Of a stretch of 42,364 nt of DNA, positions 18,057 through 27,819 are shown piece by piece. Position 1 is the first letter of the stretch; every line of letters starts with the position of its first letter. The notes beneath the pieces are model-generated. The model had not been told where the DNA came from. It was given only the letters and a program-made list of their open reading frames with translations, and did no database searches. A program made the translations under genes and the position numbers. This stretch comes from an uncultured Methanobrevibacter sp. Lineage in GTDB: Archaea; Methanobacteriota; Methanobacteria; Methanobacteriales; Methanobacteriaceae. The stretch lies in assembly GCF_905235195.1 (NCBI RefSeq), contig NZ_CAJOKH010000034.1:1-42364 (forward strand), read 5' to 3'.

Positions 18057-18208
18057 TAATATTAATATATATTTTAACAAATAGAATGAATTCCATTATC
18101 TTTACAAAATTTAATTAAAAATATTTTTTTAAGATTAAAAGAAATTTTAAATAATTTTTTAAATATTAAAAACATAATTAGATTATAAATTTCATTGTTA
18201 GTGATATT

Positions 18209-18799
18209 ATGGAAAATGTAAAAAAATTAATTGTAGATTATTCTAAAAAAGTGTATGATAAAGAATTAACACCAGGTAAATCAGGTAATATAAGTATTAA
18301 ATTTACAGATTCAGAGGGTAATAAGTTAATTGCAATATCACCAACATTATTATCACTTGGAATTTTAAAAGAAGAAGATATAGCAATTGTCGATTTGGAT
18401 GGAAATGCAATAGAAAATAATAAACCTTCATCTGAAGTTTATATGCATTGTAATATTTATAAAAAACGTGAAGATATTAAAGCTATAGTTCATACACACT
18501 CTCCATATGCTACCGGTTTTGCACATTCACATAAAAAAATTAAAAGATATGAAGGTTTTGGCCCGATAAATATTCCTTACTTAGCTCAAATTGAATATAT
18601 AAAACCAGGAACTGTAGAATTAGCTGAAGCAGTTGGAGATGCATTTTCAAAAAGTGAAGACATGGATGTTTTAGTTTTAAAAGAACATGGGATTATTACA
18701 ACAGGAATAAATCTTCTTGAAGCAAGTGACCTAGCAGAATTTGTAGAATATTCAGCTAAAACACAATTTATTGCTAATATGTTAAATTCCATTAAATAG
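18209..18799 (+). CDS. fucA: Class II aldolase, L-fuculose-phosphate aldolase-like
   Basis: This 196-residue protein is a zinc class II aldolase. GKSGNISIK binds phosphate, SSEVYMH holds the catalytic Glu, and HTHSPYA and a later KEHG give the zinc-binding His residues. In methanogens the homologue of this protein is thought to make lactaldehyde from fuculose-1-phosphate or dihydroxyacetone phosphate, which can feed L-lactate for coenzyme F420; I take this as the likely role, not a demonstrated one here. GTGATATT precedes the ATG. It is a lone gene between DP1 and the glycogen synthase relic. Confidence 0.88.
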   Translation: MENVKKLIVDYSKKVYDKELTPGKSGNISIKFTDSEGNKLIAISPTLLSLGILKEEDIAIVDLDGNAIENNKPSSEVYMHCNIYKKREDIKAIVHTHSPYATGFAHSHKKIKRYEGFGPINIPYLAQIEYIKPGTVELAEAVGDAFSKSEDMDVLVLKEHGIITTGINLLEASDLAEFVEYSAKTQFIANMLNSIK

Positions 18800-19043
18800 A
18801 ACGTTGCTTTTAAATATTTTATTCTAGATAGTATTACTTGAGTTTGATTTATTAAATTTCAACTTCATGTTTAATAATATAGATTAAATAGGAATATTAT
18901 TTAAATCTACCAATCATAAACTCTAAATTTAAATTTTTAATATATAAATTCTTTTAGATGGGAAATAAATAATTAAGGTTCTAAAAATAAATAGAAGTTC
19001 TTCATTTATAATTTATTTTCCAACAAGCTAAAATTTATTAAAA

Positions 19044-19680
19044 AGTGATTTTAATAAAATTATTATATTAAGCACAGAATTTGAGAATTAGATGGGCCTT
19101 TTTTTCTCGTTCAATAATGAACTCATTGAACAAAAATCTTTAAATCCTGATATAATCCATATTAATGATTATCATGAAGGATTTGTTCCTTATATCTGTA
19201 AAAATAAAAACTTAAAGTCTAAATATATTGTATCAATTCATAATGCCTATTTCCAAGGAATATATGAATTTAATGAATCTTCTCCCAAAGAATTATTTAA
19301 TTACTACATTGATGATGAATTGCAGAAGAAGAACTTAATTTATTAAAAATAGCAGTTACAAACTCATATTATGGATTAACAGTTAGTCCAGATTATGCCG
19401 AATCCATTAAATTTACAGAATTGGAGTTGGTTTACAATATTTATACTGTAAAAAGAATATTCAAGGTTTTCTCAATAGTTTAGACCTTAGTTGTTATAAT
19501 AGATTTTCTGAGGATTTTAAAAGATTTATTAAAATCAAATAAAATTCTAAATTAGAATTGCAAAAAAAATTCAATTTAAAAAATTGATAAAAATATTCCA
19601 TTAATTGCTTATATCTGTAGATTAGGTATTATAGCTATAAAAAACTATCAAATATTAATTAATAGAAAAATACCCAATAA
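19044..19680 (+). pseudogene. glgA: Glycogen synthase (GlgA, GT5 family) relic
   Basis: Several frames together read as a decayed GT5 glycogen synthase. SDFNKIIILSTEFEN matches the N-terminal KILFVSSEF start and is cut by a stop at 19089-19091. Then comes PDIIHINDYHEGFVPYICK and SIHNAYFQGIYEF, the equivalent of the DWH and IHN..YQG motifs, in the 84-codon frame from 19092 to 19346. After a frameshift, NSYYGLTVSPDYAESI and QGFLNSLDLSCYNR resemble the VSPTYA and GILNGID motifs. It ends with PLIAYICRLG, like PLI..ISRL. Multiple stops, frameshifts and deletions leave about 640 bp of a gene that should be near 1.5 kb, so it is dead. Confidence 0.82.
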
Positions 19681-19824
19681 TATTAATGAAAAATAATAAA
19701 AATCAGACAAGTTTTTCAAAGAGCCAAAAATTATTAATACCACAAAATATAAAAAACATATAGATTAACTATTAATAACTATATTTATAAACTTAATAAA
19801 ATCAAAAATTAAGGAGAGGATTAA

Positions 19825-20073
19825 ATGGCTAATGAGATATTTGAAGAGGTCACAGAAATATTAACTTTTATCATAGAAAACAATACTGTTCCACGTAATA
19901 TAAGAAGAGCAGCTGAAGAATCAATAGAAATATTAAGTAATGAAGAAGAAGATGAGACAGTGAGAGCTAGTGCTGTAATTGTAATCTTAGATAATATTAG
20001 TAATGATCCTAATATCCCTGTACATGCAAGAACATTAATTTGGGAGATTTTAAGTAAATTAGAATCTATATAA
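19825..20073 (+). CDS. UPF0147 family protein
   Basis: This 82-residue all-helical acidic protein matches the archaeal UPF0147 family in length and sequence: [32 protein letters not shown], then [23 protein letters not shown] and [14 protein letters not shown]. The family is widely conserved in archaea and has no known function. A strong ribosome binding site GGAGAGG lies at 19812-19818, 6 bp before the ATG, which suggests high expression. CTATATTTATA about 45 bp upstream of the start could be its TATA box. It appears monocistronic. Confidence 0.93.
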   Translation: MANEIFEEVTEILTFIIENNTVPRNIRRAAEESIEILSNEEEDETVRASAVIVILDNISNDPNIPVHARTLIWEILSKLESI

Positions 20074-20075
20074 TC

Positions 20076-20100
20076 AAATTAATTCTATTTTTATTAATTT
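20076..20100 (+). terminator. Possible weak hairpin after UPF0147
   Basis: AAATTAAT at 20076-20083 pairs with ATTAATTT at 20093-20100 around a T-rich loop, directly after the UPF0147 stop codon. The stem is only A and T, so it is weak. Confidence 0.3.
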
Positions 20101-20529
20101 ATTAAATAAAATACTTTTTTATATAAGAAAATTATAAAAAAACTTTAATCTACTCTTTTTTTAAAAAAAATATTTAAAAACTTTTTAAAATTTATATTTT
20201 TAAATATTAATTAATTTAAATATAATATATATTATATAATTATAAAAATATTATAATATTTATAGAATATAGTTACATATATCCTTTCAAGAGATGTTGT
20301 TACTAAATATATAAATAAATTAACAGATGGAGTTTATAATATAATTGCAAAACCAATTTAATTCAATTTTTTTATTTTTTAAACATGTTTACTGATTTTT
20401 TCTAAAAAACTTTTTTAATTAAATTAAAAAAATAATATAAAAACTAAATGGATTTTTAAAAAGATTAGACTTAAAAAAAGTTTTGATACATTATAATTTT
20501 CTAAAAATCATTTAATTTTCTAAAGTGAC
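20101..20529. other. AT-rich region, mostly empty
   Basis: These bases hold A/T runs and short palindromic stretches around 20.22 kb. At 20291-20360 a 23-residue open segment reads DVVTKYINKLTDGVYNIIAKPI before a stop. It has some likeness to the end of adhesin repeats but no start and no context, so it may be a gene scrap. Nothing else is seen. Confidence 0.35.
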
Positions 20530-21158
20530 CATGATGAAAAAGTAGATACCACTGACACAATCGATCAAATAATAATACATCAGACAAAAATAAAACAGAT
20601 ACTTCTAATGAAAATCACACAAACACCTCTGATAATCATACACCAAATAGTATAAAGCAGGATATAAAGCTAAAAAATAAAGTATCAAATGATAATTCTG
20701 AAAAAATATATGTAAAAGAACTTAAAGAAAATATGACCCGTGAAGAAATTAGAAATTATTGCCAAGAGATACGTAATCGTACTGTGATTGGTCCCTACGA
20801 TTTAAGGCTTTATGATTTGAGATATGAGGCTATTCGATTAGAAAACAAATACCTGTATAATTCAACAGATAATTATGAATTTTTAACAAATTTACAAAAA
20901 CTAGAAGATATTAGATTTAAGTATCATTCTGTATCTTTTTGTTTAGTTTTTAGTGCTGAAAAGGCGCCTAATCATTTATCAAAACTTACAAAGCTACTTA
21001 CTAATAAAACTGTTGATTATTATCAAAGTGAATTATTGAATTATATGTTCAGTGTAAAAACCCATCCAGTTGATTAAATATTGAAGCAGAAGAATAATCT
21101 CATTGATACAGCTATAACTGCTGGAAGGCATCTTGGCATAAACTATTCGGATAAATAA
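20530..21158 (+). pseudogene. Broken gene of unknown function with Asn/Thr-rich linker
   Basis: Coding-like sequence spans two frames. SDHDEKVDTTDTIDQ at about 20525-20570 shifts into TSDKNKTDTSNENHTNTSDN, a low-complexity Asn/Thr/Asp linker, which runs on without a stop into a 114-codon frame from the ATG at 20733 (EEIRNYCQEIRNRTVIGPYD...FSAEKAPNHLSKLTKLL). A TAA at 21075-21077 interrupts it, but the same frame continues with LKQKNNLIDTAITAGRHLG to a TAA at 21156-21158. One frameshift and one in-frame stop indicate a pseudogene; the downstream 114-residue frame alone might still be made. No family is recognised. The linker suggests a surface or multidomain protein. Confidence 0.55.
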
Positions 21159-21411
21159 TTAATTTAATATCGTTTTAGCCTAAATATTATCCATCCATTT
21201 CCTAAAATGATGTTAAATCAAATTTTTTTTTAGTATTTTTAAATATTTCTATTAATTCTGTTTAAATTTTCCTATTCTTTTTCAGATTTAATTTACATAT
21301 ACATCTACGATTGATTAAATCTGGATAATATGATTGTAAAATAAGTTATATTCAATATTTCACATACTTTTCAAGGATTAGTATATATTTCCCATTAATT
21401 AAAAATCTTAT

Positions 21412-24057
21412 TTAATGATTTTTTATCCAATCATATAATCTTTTTCTATTATTTTTATCATTAAATTTGAAAAACTTATCAACTCTTGATTTATATTCAT
21501 CTTTCATTTTACAGTTATTTTCAACATATTTCATTATCATCTGGACTAATTCATCTTCATTTTGAACAATTTCTCCAAATGCCATGGTTTCATAGTCAAA
21601 ATATCCTTTACCATAATGAAAATCGTCAAATGATTCTTTTTGATAATATAAAACAGGTTTTTTCAAGTAGGCAAAATCAAAGAAAACTGAAGAGTAATCT
21701 GTAACCATTAGTGATGCATCCCTAAACATATCCCTATAAGGTACATCTGAAATTTTAATATTATCATTAAAATCAAATAGATGTATAAACTTCCATAAAT
21801 TAGGATGAGGTCTAAATACCAGGGTGTATCCTTTTTTATCTAAAAATTCAATTAATTTATCATTATTTAAAAAACTTTTTAAGTATTTAAAATAATCTGA
21901 ATTTATAAATTGATCTTCTGTATCTAATTTTCTTCTCCAAGTAGGCATAAACAGTATTTCACATTTAGAATCATCCACTAAATTATCATATCTTGCAAGA
22001 CCTAAAGTTTGAACAACATCTTTTCCATAATTATAGTAGCCATTTACAATAGAATCACGTTCTAATGGAGAGCTTGTAACAAATAATAGCATTTGTCTAT
22101 TATATTTTCTAATCCAGCTAGATAAATCATGTAGAATTACACCATGTTGTATAAAACAAAACTCATGTGAAGATAAACCTTCAAAAACATATGTATTTTT
22201 ATATGGATTTATAAGGCTTCTTGTAATTTGTGAAGATATGATTTTATCTGCAAAGAAATAAAGTATTTTATGTTTAACTGATGAGAAGGGAACAATACTA
22301 CTACCATAATCATCTTTTAATCTCTTATAATCAGGGCTATCCTCTTTTATAAGGAAATATTTATTAATATTATCATCAATTTCATAGGAATATTTAAATA
22401 GCTGTTCTGCATTATCATCTGCAACTTCATCCCTATCAATAAATAGCCAAATATTCTTATTTTGCATAAAAGGGAATAATATTAATCTAGCAAATTTATA
22501 GAATAAAGCTGATTTTAAATCTTTTTCTTTTTTAAGTATAATTTTTCCAAATGAATAAGCTTCTAAATGAAGCATTCTCTTATAAGAAAATGGTTCAAAA
22601 TAGAATGTTTTAAGTTTAAAGTAAATAATTTTAGACTCTTTAACAAAATAATTATTAAATTTTGACATACCTGGAAATTGTCTAAAATCAATTCTATTAT
22701 CTATAATAACTTCCTTTCCATTTTCATTATAGACTAATCTAAAATTAATTTTACATTTATTATCATTATTAACTGGAACACTTACATCAAAATGATGATA
22801 ATAATTCCACCAGATACCTAAAAATTTACGAGATTTACGACCAGTAGTTACATACTCAAAGAATTTACTTTTATAAACTAGTTGGTTACCTTTATCATCT
22901 GTTTTTACTGCTTCAATATAAAATGTACTATTATCACAACGACTTAAAACACTTCCTGAAAAATTCAATACTCCATTGTGGAAATTTATAATATCAAAAC
23001 GAATAACATGTCTGTGGAGTTTACAGATTATATAATCGTTGGTTTTTAAATAAACCTCTTTTTTCTCTGGATATGTTTCTATATGGAACTCTTTATTTTT
23101 TAAATATATTAAAAATGATTTTACACTATCTCGAACCTTATTATCGGAATATACAAATTCTTCATCAAATATAGGTAAAATTTTATGAAAATAATCCCAG
23201 AATTCATCGATTTCTTCTTGAGTATCTAAGTATTGATATAAATCTTCAACTAAAACAATTTCTGTAAGTTCTTTAATAATAATATGTTGAATAAAATTAG
23301 GAACACGGCCATTATGATCTTTTGATATGTCAATTAATTTTAAGTAGAATAATTTGATTTTTTCTGTAAAATTCCTTTTAGTAATAGGGTCTTCAACAAA
23401 TCTATCATCTGTATTTCTTTTTCTAAAGAAATATCTTGAAGTATATACAGCCCCATATGCTCTTTTTTTAAGTAAAATTTCAGTGATTATTAAATTAACA
23501 GCACCGCTAACTAAATTAGTATCAAATTGAAAATTTTTTATTAAATCTGATTTAATAAAATTACTATAATATGGTAAAATTGATTGTGTAGGCTTTTCAT
23601 CTAAATTAACTACTAATTTTTTATTTAAGTCCATATATTCCAAATAATACTTATTCATCTGAGTTGAAAATATTACAACAGGAATATTTACTATATCAAT
23701 TTCATTATAATTGTTTTTAAAAAAATTATAAACTTCTTTTAATGTATCTTTTGAAAGTTTATCGTTAGCAAGTAAAAAATTTACATATTCTCCTTCAATA
23801 TAATTTAAAGCATAATTACAAGAATCTTCAAAACCCTTATTCTCCTTAGACAATAAAATTATATTTTCAGGATACTTTGATTTATACTGACTTATTATTT
23901 CATTACTATTATCAATACTACCATTATCTACTATGATAATTTGTACATTATCTTCAAAATTTAATGATTGATTAATAATTGAATCTAATGACTCATTAAT
24001 ATAAGATTGAGATTCAAAAAGAGAAATAATAATAGAAAATTTAAATTTTTTACTCAT
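21412..24057 (-). CDS. Bifunctional glycosyltransferase / CDP-glycerol glycerophosphotransferase-like protein
   Basis: This 881-residue protein has three parts. Residues 1-300 are a family 2 glycosyltransferase (KFSIIISLFESQSYINESLDSI, IIIVDNGSIDNS, then LLANDKL at the DXD position). About 320-500 is a beta-rich linker domain. About 530-881 is a glycerophosphotransferase of the TagF/TagB type, with QHGV near 655, LGLARYD, FMPTWRR, FRPHPN, VTDYSSVFFDFAYLKKPVLYYQ and GYFDY. TagF-like enzymes move glycerol phosphate from CDP-glycerol to a growing teichoic acid at the inner membrane face. No membrane helix is evident; a basic amphipathic stretch could attach it. It is followed upstream by a shorter paralogue in the same direction, 75 bp away. 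The polymer it makes is inferred. Confidence 0.88.
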   Translation of the reverse strand: MSKKFKFSIIISLFESQSYINESLDSIINQSLNFEDNVQIIIVDNGSIDNSNEIISQYKSKYPENIILLSKENKGFEDSCNYALNYIEGEYVNFLLANDKLSKDTLKEVYNFFKNNYNEIDIVNIPVVIFSTQMNKYYLEYMDLNKKLVVNLDEKPTQSILPYYSNFIKSDLIKNFQFDTNLVSGAVNLIITEILLKKRAYGAVYTSRYFFRKRNTDDRFVEDPITKRNFTEKIKLFYLKLIDISKDHNGRVPNFIQHIIIKELTEIVLVEDLYQYLDTQEEIDEFWDYFHKILPIFDEEFVYSDNKVRDSVKSFLIYLKNKEFHIETYPEKKEVYLKTNDYIICKLHRHVIRFDIINFHNGVLNFSGSVLSRCDNSTFYIEAVKTDDKGNQLVYKSKFFEYVTTGRKSRKFLGIWWNYYHHFDVSVPVNNDNKCKINFRLVYNENGKEVIIDNRIDFRQFPGMSKFNNYFVKESKIIYFKLKTFYFEPFSYKRMLHLEAYSFGKIILKKEKDLKSALFYKFARLILFPFMQNKNIWLFIDRDEVADDNAEQLFKYSYEIDDNINKYFLIKEDSPDYKRLKDDYGSSIVPFSSVKHKILYFFADKIISSQITRSLINPYKNTYVFEGLSSHEFCFIQHGVILHDLSSWIRKYNRQMLLFVTSSPLERDSIVNGYYNYGKDVVQTLGLARYDNLVDDSKCEILFMPTWRRKLDTEDQFINSDYFKYLKSFLNNDKLIEFLDKKGYTLVFRPHPNLWKFIHLFDFNDNIKISDVPYRDMFRDASLMVTDYSSVFFDFAYLKKPVLYYQKESFDDFHYGKGYFDYETMAFGEIVQNEDELVQMIMKYVENNCKMKDEYKSRVDKFFKFNDKNNRKRLYDWIKNH

Positions 24058-24132
24058 AAATTCACCGAAATAATAATTTAAAGCTAATTGATTATATTTA
24101 ATTAATATTATTTATATTTTTATAATTAGTAC

Positions 24133-26379
24133 TTAATTTTCCTTTAAGCTCCAATTATAAACTCTTTTAGAATTATTTTTATCATTATATTCAAAAAAGG
24201 TCTCTACTCTTTGTTTATACTTCTTAGTAATTTTACAATTATTTTCCATATAATGAATGATTAAATCAACTAATTTATCCTCATCTTGAATAATATCTCC
24301 AAATCCCATAGTTTTATAGTCAAAATAACCTTTATTAAAATGATATTCATCTTTTTCTTGATAATATATTATTGGTTTTTTTAAATATGCAAAATCGAAA
24401 AATACAGAAGAATAATCTGTAATAAGAAGTGAAGAAAAGTTAAATAAGTCTCTATAAGATTCATCTGCAATTCTTACATACTCCTCATCAATATCTAAAT
24501 AATCCAAATACTCTAAGATATTATAATGAGGTTTAAAAACAATTTTATATCCAAATTTTAAAAGATTTTCTTTTAATTTTTTATTATTAAAAAATCTGTT
24601 TAATCTTTTATAATAATCAGAATTTAAAAATTCTTCTTTATTTTTTATATATTTTCTCCATGTAGGCATGAATAATATATCTTTATTAAGATCGTTTTTA
24701 TTTTCTAAATAATCATAACGTGGAAGGCCTAGTAGTTGAACTATATCTTTATCATAATTATAATAACCATTTATTATAGAATCTCTCTCATAGGGAGAGG
24801 ATGTTAAAAATAAATCTAGATTATGATAATATCTTCTAATCCAATGGGATAAATCAGATTGTATTACTCCATGTTGAATGAAATACCTTCTAAATTTAAT
24901 TAAACTATTATAAAATTCTGGAGATTCATCGTTAAATGGATTTAAAAATACCCTATCTATATGACTTGAGAAATGTTTATCTGCAAAAAGATATAATATT
25001 TTATGTTTTAAAGATTTAAACGGAATAATATTCTTATAATCCTTAGATAATCTTTTATAATCATCTGTATTTTTATCAATGATAAAATATTTATCTATAT
25101 TGTCTTTTTGATCCATTGCATATTTAAATAAAATTTCCCCATTATCATCTGCTTGTAGTGGCCTATCTTCAAATAAAAATATTTTTTTATTTTTATAGAA
25201 TGGTTTTAAAATTAAATAAAGGATTCTCATAAAAATAGCCTTATGCCAAAATGGCTTTTTAGATTTAATAATCCGCAATAAAGATTTAAACTCAAATTTT
25301 AACATATTACCAGTTGAATAATCCCGAATATAAAAAGAATTTTCTCTAAATTCTAAAAGTTTAGTGCCTAGACATGTATAATTAGTATAATGAGATAAAT
25401 TAGCATGCTTTCTAAAGGATATCTTGTTTTTAATTATAATCTTATAATCTGCTTCGGTGAATATTGTTTTTAAAACTAGTTTATAGTCTTGAGATTCATC
25501 TAAAACTAATTTAATATTGAAATTATAATAAAATAACCAGTCCATACCTAAATATTTATAAGTTCTTCTATCAGTTAATGGATATTCTAATAACCTAGAA
25601 TTATATACTATTTTTTCACCGTTGCCTTCTAAAATAGCTTCAAAATCTAGACTATCATAATAAAAATTAGATTTAAAATACCCGTCAATGTTTAAAATTC
25701 CATCTTTTAAATCAAGAAAATCTATTTTAATATTTTCACTAGCCAAATCATCAATTAAATAATCATCAGTATATAATAAAACAGTTTTATCTTTAGAATC
25801 CAGTGTATATTCCTGATTATTTCTAATAAATATTAAAAATGATTTAATATCTTTATTTAAATAAGATTCGCCAATAATAGTTTCTTTAGAGATGTAAGTT
25901 AAAATATTAGAAATAGAAGAAATGATTTGTTTATATTCAAAATTACTAAATTCATCATAATTTAATTCAATGATTTCAAAAATATTAAATAGTAATAGAT
26001 TTTCAATAAAATATTTATTAGATTCTGTATATATATTAATTAAATCATTCATATGATGGATTTTTTCCTGGATAAATTCATTGTTTTTTAGTTTTTCACT
26101 TTCAATTATAATTAAATTAGAATTATTTTTAATATTAATATTTTTTATTAAATCTAAATCATTTTTACATAAAAAATAAATTGTATCTTTATCTAATCCT
26201 AAGTCTATTATTGAACCAAAATCAGAAAATATAGAAATATTAGGATAATTTTTATAAATGGATTTATCTTTAGAAATTAAATAGATATTAATATCAAAAT
26301 TAATATTTTTATAAAAATCTTTAAAGTATATATTAAATACTTGCTGAGATATGATAATTGAAAATTTAGATTTATCCAT
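24133..26379 (-). CDS. CDP-glycerol glycerophosphotransferase-like protein with degenerate N-terminal domain
   Basis: A 748-residue paralogue of the next gene downstream. The C-terminal TagF-like domain is complete: FIQHGVIQSDLSHWIRR, LLGLPRYD, FMPTWRK, FKPHYN, ITDYSSVFFDFAYLKKPIIYYQ and GYFDYKTMGFGD. The beta-rich middle region is also shared (ILNIDGYFKSNF, SFRKHANLSHYTNY). The first 190 residues begin KFSIIISQQVFNIYF like a family 2 glycosyltransferase but lack the VDNGS and DXD motifs and are about 130 residues shorter. This N-terminus therefore no longer looks catalytic. Its 5-prime end faces the plus-strand half of the cluster across a 198-bp divergent promoter region. Confidence 0.86.
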   Translation of the reverse strand: MDKSKFSIIISQQVFNIYFKDFYKNINFDINIYLISKDKSIYKNYPNISIFSDFGSIIDLGLDKDTIYFLCKNDLDLIKNINIKNNSNLIIIESEKLKNNEFIQEKIHHMNDLINIYTESNKYFIENLLLFNIFEIIELNYDEFSNFEYKQIISSISNILTYISKETIIGESYLNKDIKSFLIFIRNNQEYTLDSKDKTVLLYTDDYLIDDLASENIKIDFLDLKDGILNIDGYFKSNFYYDSLDFEAILEGNGEKIVYNSRLLEYPLTDRRTYKYLGMDWLFYYNFNIKLVLDESQDYKLVLKTIFTEADYKIIIKNKISFRKHANLSHYTNYTCLGTKLLEFRENSFYIRDYSTGNMLKFEFKSLLRIIKSKKPFWHKAIFMRILYLILKPFYKNKKIFLFEDRPLQADDNGEILFKYAMDQKDNIDKYFIIDKNTDDYKRLSKDYKNIIPFKSLKHKILYLFADKHFSSHIDRVFLNPFNDESPEFYNSLIKFRRYFIQHGVIQSDLSHWIRRYYHNLDLFLTSSPYERDSIINGYYNYDKDIVQLLGLPRYDYLENKNDLNKDILFMPTWRKYIKNKEEFLNSDYYKRLNRFFNNKKLKENLLKFGYKIVFKPHYNILEYLDYLDIDEEYVRIADESYRDLFNFSSLLITDYSSVFFDFAYLKKPIIYYQEKDEYHFNKGYFDYKTMGFGDIIQDEDKLVDLIIHYMENNCKITKKYKQRVETFFEYNDKNNSKRVYNWSLKEN

Positions 26380-26577
26380 ATGAACACGTTTATTAATAAA
26401 TAATTTAAAATTTCTTAATTATTATTTATATAAAATTTTATTTATATATTATTATTTAGAAAAGATAAGACTAATTAAATTTATATTTACATGAAAAAAA
26501 TTAATTTTAAAATAATAGTCAATATTATAAAGATTAAAGTAAATAAATTACTAATGATAAATTCTTAATGTGATTTT
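26380..26577. promoter_or_regulatory. Divergent promoter region of the glycerol-phosphate polymer cluster
   Basis: This 198-bp AT-rich gap separates the two halves of the cluster and must hold promoters for both directions. TTTATATATT-type sequences near 26447-26457 suit a minus- or plus-strand TATA box. TGTGAT at 26570-26575 is the probable ribosome binding site of the glycosyltransferase at 26578. No operator palindrome stands out. Confidence 0.45.
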
Positions 26578-27750
26578 ATGTATAAAATTTCCCTTATTAT
26601 ACCTGTTTTTAATATTGAAAAATATCTTGAAAAAAATTTTAAAAGTATTAAAAATCAAAGTATTGGCTTTTCTAATATTGAAGTAATATTTGTTGATGAC
26701 TGCTCAAGTGATAATAGTAGTCAAATAATTGATAAATGGGAAGATGATTATATTAATGTAAAAGTCATTCATCTAGATACTAATAGTGGATATGGAGGAA
26801 AGCCTCGTAATATTGGTATTCTAAATGCAAGTTCAGATTATGTTTTATTTTTAGATGGTGATGATTATTTAAATACTGACGGATTGGAAAAATTATATGA
26901 TGCAATTTCACAGGATAAAGATATTGATATTGCTATTGGAGGATACACTCGTTTAAATTCAGATAATACTATAAAAGAGAAGAAAATCCAATCAGATGAT
27001 AAAACATCCATTATATCTAATCCTAAAGAAGAATTAAAATTAATGGATTTGGCTCCTGCATTAGCTTCAAAACTCTTTAGGAAAGATCTACTAACAGAAA
27101 AAAATATTAAATTTAGAGAAGATATATCAGCTCAAGACTTAATATTTGTAAATGAAGCTTATTTTAAATCAAGTAAACTTATATTAATAAATAATTATTC
27201 TGTTTATAATTATAATATTAGAGATAGTGAAGATAAATCTGTATCACATAATATAAACTTAAAAACTCTTAAAAATAGCTTAAAAGCATATATTGCAATA
27301 TTGAAATTATGCAAAGATTTTGAAATAAATGAATATATGACAACAGCTTTAATATCTAATAATTTATACTCATATGTTAATAGAATACGAGATAATATTG
27401 AAGATAATACTCTAAAAAAAGAAGATATAGATGAATTATTTGAATCTGATGATTATAAAACCTTTAAAAACTCTTCGTTCTTTGAGAAAAATTACCCATT
27501 TAATGTGTTTTTTAGTAATTTAGAATATGGTGATTTTAAGAATAATTATTTTTTAAGAATCATTAAACATAATAAGATATATGAAAAAAGGTATCATGAT
27601 AATATAAAAGAATATAAAAGATTAAAAGCAGAATATAGAAAAATAAATAGAGAAAATAAAAAGCTTAAAAAAACACAAAATGAAATATTTTCATCTACAA
27701 GTTGGAAAATAACAAAACCCTTAAGAAATATTAAAGGAAAATTAAATTAA
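26578..27750 (+). CDS. Family 2 glycosyltransferase
   Basis: This 390-residue protein starts with the GT-A fold sequence KISLIIPVFNIEKYLEKNF, followed by VIFVDDCSSDNSSQII, GGKPRNIGILNASSDYVLFLDGDDYL (DGDD is the DXD motif, about residue 95-98) and APALASKLFRKDLL. This is the poly-glycan GT2 group found in capsule and teichoic acid loci. The C-terminus (about 340-390) is a basic coiled coil ending in SSTSWKITKPLRNIKGKL, a tail common in cell-surface glycosyltransferases. It is the first gene of the plus-strand half of the cluster and probably links or decorates the polymer. The sugar is unknown. Confidence 0.87.
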   Translation: MYKISLIIPVFNIEKYLEKNFKSIKNQSIGFSNIEVIFVDDCSSDNSSQIIDKWEDDYINVKVIHLDTNSGYGGKPRNIGILNASSDYVLFLDGDDYLNTDGLEKLYDAISQDKDIDIAIGGYTRLNSDNTIKEKKIQSDDKTSIISNPKEELKLMDLAPALASKLFRKDLLTEKNIKFREDISAQDLIFVNEAYFKSSKLILINNYSVYNYNIRDSEDKSVSHNINLKTLKNSLKAYIAILKLCKDFEINEYMTTALISNNLYSYVNRIRDNIEDNTLKKEDIDELFESDDYKTFKNSSFFEKNYPFNVFFSNLEYGDFKNNYFLRIIKHNKIYEKRYHDNIKEYKRLKAEYRKINRENKKLKKTQNEIFSSTSWKITKPLRNIKGKLN

Positions 27751-27819
27751 ATTAATAATAATAAAAATAATTTATAAAAGTCCATTGAAATATTATATAA
27801 AAAAAATTTTGGTGATAAA

